NCBI GenBank assembly: GCA_050084985.1
Contig: JBITNC010000001.1
Span: 7,254,001 to 7,318,000 of the forward strand
Source of the DNA: Nageia nagi
Taxonomy: Eukaryota; Pinophyta
Direction of reading: 5' to 3'
Length of the DNA: 64,000 bases
Part shown: in pieces, positions 56,260 to 64,000 of the stretch
Layout: each line of letters begins with the position of its first letter
Position numbering within the stretch: position 1 is the first letter of the stretch
The notes under the pieces: generated by a model
The model's database searches: none
What the model was told of the DNA's origin: nothing
Seen by the model: the letters and a program-made list of their open reading frames with translations, nothing else
Position numbers and translations under genes: made by a program

Positions 56260-58029
56260 TGATGCTCTTCTCTAATTCTTGGGGGACAAAGGTCCACCAA
56301 TTCAAAGGTAAGTTCAGATATTGTTCTCCAATTTGACATTTGTAGTTCATTTGATTATCCTTCCCTTGGGTACTTTGGGCAATAAGTACTTTATGATTCT
56401 TTTAGTTTATTCTCTCCCCTTAGGTACTTGGGGAATAAGTACCATGATGATCCTTCTAGTTTATTCTTCATGTTGATCTTTATGCTTTATTAATTTTGAT
56501 GATCCTTATAGCTTTATAGTTATGCAATAATCCCATGATGTGATGAGCTAAGAATTTTTTTATGAGATATATACATGACATAATAAATATTATGCATCTA
56601 AAAAGGTTCTATTTTTAATCCTTTTCATATATATGTGCATTTCTACATTTCTTGCAACTAGCTTTTTTGGAAAATCAAGCATGAACCCAATGATACCATT
56701 GTATTCCAAGTGATGTCGCTACATTACAAAGATAAAGATCATGTATTTTTCATAAAATTTTATTACCCATCATCATATATATATGAAAAAGGTAATTCCT
56801 TTCTTAAAGTTATTTTCCTAAACTTTTGATTTTCTATAATCAATAAAAATGTGAAAAATAGCATTCATTTTATGCAATTGAGTTTCTTTGCCCTACATTA
56901 ATTTTCTTATTTAAATGATTTATATATTTTTATCATTATTGATTAAAATATATTATCATAATTATTGCTAAATTATTTACATATCTTGTGATGTTTTTCA
57001 TGTTTGGAAGTTAATTTTGGCAAATAAATACAATTGAAAAGTGTGTGCTTAGGATATATTTGTTACCTGAAAATGTTTTAAAGATACTTTTTTGCATTAT
57101 TATTGCTTTTTGTGCTCTTATTAACTAAAATTGTAAGAAATTAAGTGGTAAATCCTAACGATGCTTCTAGGTTCTTAGTGATGCCATTGCATTATTCAAG
57201 TGAAAATCATTCAAATTTCATAAATTGTATTTTTCATATCATATAATGTTATCTTTAGCATGCCATGCTTTCCATATTGTGCTTATCATATTATACTTAT
57301 TATGTAGCATTATTTAGCATGCTTATCATAGATATCATTAAATGTTTAATATATCATATTGCTTATCATACACATCTTGTCATATATTGATTCTAAGAGA
57401 GTGCCCTTATTGGTTAAATGATGTTTATCATATCAAATATTATCATATGTTTAAAATGCTTTTTATAACATATTATTACTAATATCATTGCTCTTATCAT
57501 TTGATGTATTTGTAAGAAAGGGTCAATCTTATCATTTGATGCCTTTGTAAGGAAGGGTCAATCTTATCATTTGGTGCCTTTGTAAAGAAGGACCATTCAT
57601 GTCAAAAATCTAGGGCAACATGGTGGCTTGGGAAACCAAGATGATTACTTTAAATTGGTAAATTCATATTTATAACTATTGGTGGGTAAGTCAAAAAGGA
57701 TAGATTTGCTTTCTTATCACTTACATATATTTCATATCATGATATTTAATATCTATATTTGAAATATCATATGCAACAATATTTCTTATTCAGGCTCTTT
57801 TTAGGTTCCTTTTTCTTTGCTTTGGATTGATCATATGATGAGAGGTCCATCATGTCACAACCAAGTCAAAGAGGGGGCATAACATAAATCATAATAGGGG
57901 CATCTGAAGTTACCTCCATGTCATAACCTTTTAGGGAGTATCTTCTTACGTTTCATTTTATACTTTGAATTCATGTTTTGATTTTCTTTTATCTCAAAAG
58001 CATCAAACATATTCAAATTGGGACATCTA
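56260..58029 (+). other. Non-coding interior of the split Ty3-like element
   Basis: About 1.8 kb where pol would be expected. It is AT-rich with ATCATAT/TTATCAT words repeated at 57230-57500 and a triple ATCTTATCATTTGATGCCTTTGTAAGGAAGG-like repeat at 57490-57590. No protease, RT or integrase motif is visible. Confidence 0.65.
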
Positions 58030-58754
58030 TGAACACCTAAAAATAAATTTTAATTTAATTAAAATAACTTTTTATATATTTGAAATAATTTAATTAATTA
58101 ATTAAGTAAATGATATTTTCCATGTGCACTCTCATCTACCTTTATGTTTTGTAGTAATAGGTCAGCTTGACATGACAATAAGCCTAAGGAGGCACCTTAG
58201 CACTAGACCTGTTACCTATAAAGATGGAGGGGTTGTGCATGATCAAAGATATGACATGACATGATATAATATTGAATCCTTTATAGGTGGTAATATACTT
58301 ATGTTAATCTTGATCGATGTTTCTAAATGCCACGTATCGTCTCTAGATTTTGTTATACTCATAGCTTTGCATTCCTTCTATCTTTTATCCCTTTGCAATT
58401 GAGATTCAACACATTGAAGGTGGGATGATAATATCGAATGAAAGGGCAAGGTATTATAGAATAGTAATCAAGCATTTTCATTGGGTTTCTAGTTTTGGCA
58501 TTGGGTTGAGGTCATATTGGTGGTTCTATGTTTTAGGGAAGCTTACTGTTCATCCTCTTTCAATCAAATTCCACCTCTTTTCATCATCACAAGTAAAGTA
58601 CATATTTGTATTTTCTATAAATCTAGTTTTGATAGGTCAAGGTAATTCAGGTCATTGTCATATTTCATATCATCAATTTTTTATTATTCATATTTAATTC
58701 ACAAATTTAATTATTTTGTAAATAACTCTAATAATTATTATTTTAGTTATAACA
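58030..58754 (+). repeat. 3' LTR of the split Ty3-like element
   Basis: 725 bp, starts TGAACACCTAAAAATAAATT, ends TTTTAGTTATAACA. It is uninterrupted and defines the LTR; the matching 5' copy is split by copia III. Confidence 0.88.
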
Positions 58755-59560
58755 TGTTTGTAAATCAAATGTTATGGTTTTGAATACCTTGATAGAGATG
58801 TATGAAAAATACAAAATAAACCCTTACAACATAAGGGAATCTTATTGTATTATTCCCAAGATGAATTATTATACACACATTATTGACCTTCTTGGCTATG
58901 TAGGCTATCTTGAGGGAGATTTCAACTTCACTACCATAATGCCCATAAAACATGAACTGGGAGTGTGGATGTATCTACTTGATGCTTATAAATTAAATTT
59001 TATGGTTTTGAATTCCCTGATAGACATGTAGGAAAAATGTAGAATAAGCCATTACAACATGAGGGAGTCTTATTGCATTATTCCTAGGATGAATCATCAT
59101 ATGTGCACTATTGAATTTCTTGGACATGAAATCTATCTTGAGGGAGCCTTGAACTTCATTGATAAATAGTCATAAAACCTAAATTGAGTGTGTGGATATA
59201 TCTACTTGGTGCTTGTAAATTAAATGTTGTGGTTGTAAGTACCCTGATAGATCACATGTATGTAAAATATGTTAGAATACATAATCCCTAAGAATTGTTT
59301 GATAAGATACTTTCAAAATATCCATAAGACTTGAATTGGTGTGTGCATGTATCTTCTTGATGCTTGTAAATCAAATTTTATGGTTTTGACTACCTTGATA
59401 AATATGTATGCAACATATAGAACAATACATAAGGCCTAAGAATTATTTGAAAATATGCATGATGTAAACACATTTCCATGGTATGCTGATATTATAGGAT
59501 ACACATAAAATAGATTTTATGAAAAATACCCTAAAGAATTTAATTCCAGAAGCATGATAA
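58755..59560 (+). pseudogene. PPR relic arranged as ~230-bp tandem units
   Basis: Units start with LIDMYEKC-type sequence and end with the PPR C-terminal block: unit 1 spans the Ty3 insertion (47690-47887 plus 58755-58799), unit 2 is about 58800-59027, unit 3 about 59028-59262, and a partial unit lies at about 59315-59410. Unit 2 is open: MYEKYKINPYNIRESYCIIP, KMNYYTHIIDLLGYVGYLEG, FTTIMPIKHELGVWMYLLDA. After it, 59420-59520 reads LFEKMHDVNTFPWYADIIGY, an earlier PPR repeat out of its usual order. The peptide resemblance is to the PLS/E region of plant PPR proteins. Confidence 0.78.
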
Positions 59561-61639
59561 TTACTTGATAGGATACATAGATGAATACCTATTGGGTGCT
59601 CTTTGCAACCCCCTCAGCTCAAATATGCTCAAACCTTGGCTCAAATCTCTTTATATGATAAATAAGAAATGATCCAAGTGATCTAACCACCTTGGCTGAA
59701 AATGATACAAGCTAAGTACTCTACCCACTCAGCTTCTCTTCTCGAAAAACTTGAAAACATTACAATTTTACAAGTACTTGCCTAAGTTCCTTACATAAAA
59801 TTTTATTATTATTTTTTGGTTAACATTGAGGAGTGGTTTTTATCCATCTCCTTATGATTTAGGGGGGGCATTTTAAAACCTTCCCTCTAAAAACTACTAC
59901 TAAAACTAAAAATGAGATGATTATAAATCATAATATGAAAACTACCTTAAATCGCCCACCTCCAAATCCTATTTTTACTCTAGTGAATATAACAAATAAG
60001 GAATATATTAATAATAGTAGGGAATAAATACAAACTATTGAGTATGGAGTCTAATTCATTGGATAAGTTTGAGTCCTCACACTCTCTATTTTTAATTAAG
60101 AAGACACATGGCTAATCAAGCAATCAGTTGATTATTGATCGATCAATCAAGATAGGGGTATTTTGGGTATTAGATAATTAGTCAATTTGTAGGAAGCTAA
60201 TTACTTAGTCATGATTATTATGATGGTGGATGGTTAGCATATAAAGGGAATTAAACTACATTTTGGGTAGTTAAATGCACTCTCCATTATATCTTAATGC
60301 ATGCATTTGGGGTTATAAATTATAGGGACATTTTCCAAGGATTGCTTTGATATGTTTTGGTATAATTTAGGATGATAATTCACTTTTATAAATCCATGGT
60401 ATTATATTGAGAAGAATGTATGTAGAAGTATATAATGAGGGCAATGTGAAGTAGTGTAAGTTTGATGTACATTTATTGGAGAGAGATTGAGAGTTTTGTA
60501 GTGAGGTTTATTATACCAATAAGAGGGTTAAAATAAGGTTATACTATTATTTTTTCTCTTAGTGGATTTGGATATTTATGGTAATCTTAAGATTAAAATA
60601 TTCTCCATGTATTTATCCCATATTAGGTCAACCACATTAAACATGTGTCTTCTCTTTGTGTGTTTTATTTGTTTACTATTATCTTATTTAGATTCTTTTG
60701 CAAATAGTACTGTTATTTTGCAAAATCACACTCTAAAGGGGTAAAATTATTTTATATATTTCATTATTTCATTTCATAATAAATTTCCTTCTTAATTCAC
60801 CATTCCTTACTCCCTCATTCTTTCATTTATAACTATTCAATCTCTACTTAAGAGTCTTGTATATTATTGGTTCATATTTGTATCATCGGGTCTTATTCAA
60901 TTAAGTGTCACATAGAACTGCCATTTTATTCCAAGGTGGGTGTTATTTGTACATAGTCCATCAAGTCATGTTTTGGAAATGAGTATAAGTATTAGGCTAA
61001 AGAGTGTTAATATTATAAAATTAACTAAGTCTTTTTTGGGTCTTATTACTAGGTGTTGTTATATATAGTCTATTAATATGTCTAGAGTTAAGTTCGAGCT
61101 TTGTCATTTAGGTTTCATCTTGTTTAATTCAAGGGTTATTTTAGGGCATTATTGTACATAGTATTTAAGGGTTGGTCAAGTCATATAATGAGTGTTATCA
61201 TTTTAGTTAAATGAAATAGGGCCCGTGAAAATCCAAAGGTGATGTTGTACTTATTGATGAAAATCAACGGGCTTTAACTCCTTCCATTACTAGGTAATCC
61301 AAAAGATCTCAATGATGGGAGATATTACAATAAGCATATTCAGCATACCCCACCAATTTTAGGTGATTATGTCACATAATTTGAGCAAAATTAGTAGGTG
61401 GTAAGACTTCTTAGATATCCAACAAAACCCACCAAGGAGAAAGATTATCACTAAGTATGAATGAAGACTATAAGAAGAAGGAAACACCTGGGTCCACTTA
61501 GTCAAGAGTGTGTGAACCTGGGGACTCTGCCAATGTATTGACCACAAGTCATTTCCACTTGGAAATAGTATTTTAACTTCATGATTGAATGATATATCTA
61601 TCTTCACCCTTATAGTGATTGTAACTTAGAGATACAATG
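59561..61639. other. Interval without recognisable gene
   Basis: AT-rich; frames of 60-82 codons at 60562-60744 (+) and 61359-61607 (-) have no recognisable domain. There are no clear repeat pairs. Confidence 0.5.
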
Positions 61640-62887
61640 TAAATATTCAATGGTTCCAGAAAGTTATGTAGCTATTGACTGTTGATAGAAGATGATCATA
61701 CTAATTAAGATGACATGCCATACCTCTTAAGTTTAGACATAGCTACAACATATCATACTCAAAGCATAAAAGTGATGGATTGTATCTAGACTAGTCTGAA
61801 GCTTGAAGACTACAGATTTCCAAGATTCGATGCTAAGTTAGGAACATACTATATAATCATTTAAAGTTGTAAATTATTATGTTATATTTAAGTTATCACT
61901 TTTTTTAGTCAAATAGTTATGTGTAGTTATTAATGGTGAATAACCACCCATTTTGTAAATAGAACATTATAAATAGTAGACTGTTAGAGGTCTAAAAGGT
62001 CAAACATTTTAGCAAAGCTACCTAGTGTAAGATCCATTTTCATATATGATAATGCAATGCTATGATATTTTACCCTTTATATTTTATGGTTGTTATCTCA
62101 CTTTGTGATTGTTATGTATGAAGTTGAATTCTAAATTATGGTTGTGCATTACAATTACTAGATTCCAAAAATGAGATAGTTGTACTATTCCTACTCTTGG
62201 CTTGGATTACTGCCTGTACGATGATGCCCATGCTAAGTAATTTACTTAGTTTATTATTTGGTTCCCTCACTTTGTAGATTAGGTTTTCATCTCTTTCCTA
62301 TCACTCTTGATCTCTTTTATCTCTTTCCAGTTACTTTTGATCTTTTTCATAGATGGGAATTAGCCAATAACCCAAATATTAAGTAGAAAACCCCTATGAG
62401 TGCATGGCCCCATCACCTTTTGCTCTTTCAAGAACCCTACTATTGCAAGTAATGAAGAACTAGATTAAACCAACTCTTAAGGTTACATTATACTGATCAA
62501 TAGTAGTAACATTCATTTTTTGCACTCCTAGTGGGATACGAACAAGAAACCATATTTTGTGGATGTAAATAAGACAAATAGCTATGTCTAGTAAGCTATC
62601 ACCTTATGCTTAAAAGGTTATAGGGTTTATTTAACCTTATTGGTGACTTTTCTATCGTACCAGTCAACTTTACGAACACTAACACCTCTAAAATGTAGAT
62701 TTCCTAGAAGTAGTGCTAGAAATTCCTTAAGATAACTTAGATTTCAAGAGCTATTAGTTCCTTAAAGGAGGACTAGATGAAATATTTATTGAACCTTTTC
62801 TCCATAAATTATTATACAAGCTATTCCATTATCATTACATTTGACTTTGCCTAGCAAAATCCTTCACCTCATACTACTAGTCCAAAT
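61640..62887 (+). other. Probable decayed LTR/leader upstream of a Ty3 gag
   Basis: The block TTAATGGTGAATAACCACCC followed by a TATA-like box and GTAGACTGTTAGAGG looks like the core of a Ty3 LTR, and gag sequence begins about 0.9 kb downstream. I could not find a partner LTR or clean ends, so the limits are approximate. Confidence 0.35.
61968..61976 (+). promoter_or_regulatory. TATA-like box
   Basis: TATAAATAG in the presumed LTR core upstream of the gag relic at 62888. Confidence 0.4.
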
Positions 62888-63640
62888 ATGGCTCAACTTG
62901 CCCCTGTAGATTTTCTTGCTTGAAATAATAGCCATCCATTGATAATACTTGCTGATTCTTTGGGTATTTCCCAAGCAACATCTATAGTTTTACCTAAATA
63001 TGATGGGTTAGGCAAAATGCCTTATGAACATTATCAATATGTATCTCTTTTGGCTTTTAACTTTGATATTACTAATGAAACTATCATGATGAGACTATTA
63101 TCACACTCATTTGAAGGAAAACTTGTTGAATGGTTTAGAAATCTTACCCTTCAATCCATAAATACATGGGAAGAGTTGTGTCAAGCTCTTCTAAAAGATT
63201 TGCTAAAGATGGTGATGATAGTACCTTTTTGAGCCTCATAGCATGTATAAAAAGACATCCCCATGAGTTTGTATATGATTTTAATATAAGATTTGAGAAA
63301 AATTGACAATCCATTCCAATAAAGATCATGCCAACAAATGCTCAAGCCTTGGTATACTATAGGAAATAACTTCACCTAGACCTTAATGTATTGATTTTCA
63401 TGTCCAAGAATACTTTTCCAGATGTCTATCAAATAGCTAAAATTGCTAAATATACCTTGATATCTTTTGGAAAGATGTAGTCTAGACCCATTATACCCTT
63501 ATTTTATAATTTACCTCCAAAATAGGCTCCATTAAAAATTCCTCATTCTAGAGTATTATCCTTACCACCTCCTCCTATCAAACCTACAACTTAGAATCAA
63601 GTGCCAATAGTACTAACTTTTGCATCTACAAGTACCAATT
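62888..63640 (+). pseudogene. Ty3 gag relic at the right edge
   Basis: Starts MAQLAPVDFL at about 62888, with a stop after ten to twelve codons. The open segment 62939-63232 reads SIVLPKYDGLGKMPYEHYQY, FNFDITNETIMMRLLSHSFE, GKLVEWFRNLTLQSINTWEE and CQALLKDL, the Ty3/Tat-type gag block (LF..SF.G.A..WF..L.P.SI..W..L). After a frame change, FNIRFEKNXQSIPIKIMPTN, AQALVYYRK and FMSKNTFPDVYQIAKIAKYT continue to about 63470. Then the Pro-rich tail IPHSRVLSLPPPPIKPT follows. No Cys-rich knuckle or protease is seen before the LTR sequence at 63690. Confidence 0.8.
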
Positions 63641-63689
63641 CTAACACATAAGAGGAATAAAAAATAAGATAGTTGGAGATAACTATTAG

Positions 63690-64000
63690 TGTAGACACCT
63701 AAAAATGTCCCTTTTTTAACTAGTAAACATTGAAATAATCATAAATCTTTGAGATAATATAAAATAGGTTTAAAAAACATATTATTGGATAGCTCTCATC
63801 GAGTACATGCAAAACGAGTGGTCACATGACTCTTTTAGGTAAAATTGGCTATTTGGTGGTCATTTTAATATTGTTACAAAATTGAAAACCAGTGGCCAGC
63901 GACCCAAAATAGTCACCAACGTTTTGAGATGATCATCGACGTATGCCTAGTAATCATCGATGACTCTGTAACAGCCGAACAAGAAACCAAAATAGTGAGA
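63690..64000 (+). repeat. LTR start (Ty3), truncated by the window
   Basis: TGTAGACACCTAAAAATGTC resembles the LTR start on the minus strand at 4411 (TGTAGACGCCTCAAAATG) and the TGAACACCTAAAAATAAA start at 58030. The remainder, to the edge, has no partner in the window, so whether it is the 3' LTR of the gag element or the 5' LTR of another cannot be decided. Confidence 0.55.

Larger units (their letters stand above)
47888..58754 (+). mobile_element. Ty3-like gag-bearing LTR element, split by copia III
   Basis: 5' LTR is 47888-48019 plus 53872-54450 (copia III inserted within it), primer site follows at 54452, gag relic lies at 54980-56110, a long non-coding region runs to 58029, and the 3' LTR is 58030-58754. 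Flanks TATTT (47883-47887) and TGTTT (58755-58759) agree at four of five bases. Uninterrupted copies of the flanking PPR sequence (CTTGGTGCTTGTAAATTAAA at 59204) read straight across this junction, confirming both ends. No protease, RT or integrase is seen, so it is a deleted or non-autonomous element. Confidence 0.85.

Noticed and set aside
61359-61607. 82-codon minus-strand frame
   Set aside because: No recognisable domain or conservation evidence; not reported as a gene.
1-64000. tRNA, rRNA or snRNA genes
   Set aside because: None recognised; the TGGTATCAGAGC matches are primer-binding sites next to LTRs, not tRNA genes.

Overview
The window looks like intergenic chromosomal DNA of a seed plant with a large, AT-rich, retrotransposon-filled genome. 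I found no intact host gene. Almost everything recognisable is LTR retrotransposon (Ty1/copia with tRNA-iMet-type primer sites, and Ty3/gypsy), plus relics of a PLS-type pentatricopeptide-repeat (PPR) gene, a LINE-type fragment, two candidate DNA-transposon insertions and several minisatellites. The high PPR/copia/Ty3 content and deep decay would suit a gymnosperm, but that is inference; no species-diagnostic gene is present.

Left half (1-30409) is a stack of nested insertions. The outermost layer is a Ty3-like family, here called A/B, with gag, two successive aspartic-protease-like domains and a long unrecognised coding relic, but no visible reverse transcriptase or integrase (22432-30409, LTRs at 26104-27069 and 29475-30409). 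It is interrupted by copia element I (4412-6808 plus 15131-22431). Element I is in turn split by its relative copia II (6809-15130), carries a ~530-bp hAT-like insertion in its RT (18981-19510), and has its 5' LTR cut by a minus-strand Ty3 element with gag-PR-RT (1-4411) that runs off the left edge.

Middle (30410-44100): a complete gag-only LTR element with perfect TTATG target duplications (31156-33781), a MITE-like element (34869-35302), a perfect 23-bp inverted repeat (35505-35581), a minus-strand LINE zf-RVT relic (35620-36345), a complete gag-protease-only Ty3-like element with perfect CATCC duplications (37034-41651), and a diverged tandem array (43252-44075).

Right half (44100-64000): a decayed PPR gene region (45130-45420, 47690-47887, 58755-59560) whose 3' part is arranged as ~230-bp tandem units. 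A gag-only Ty3 element (47888-58754) is inserted in it, and its 5' LTR is split by the best-preserved element of the window, copia III (48020-53866), which has one gag-pol frame of about 1,400 codons broken only by four in-frame stops and two active-site substitutions, all compatible with C-to-T/G-to-A decay. A minus-strand coding relic of unknown identity lies at 45500-46975. The right edge holds a Ty3 gag relic (62888-63640) followed by the start of an LTR (63690-64000).

No element here appears autonomous. The most unusual content is the set of Ty3-like elements that kept gag, protease and an extra C-terminal coding relic next to the polypurine tract while lacking RT and integrase.
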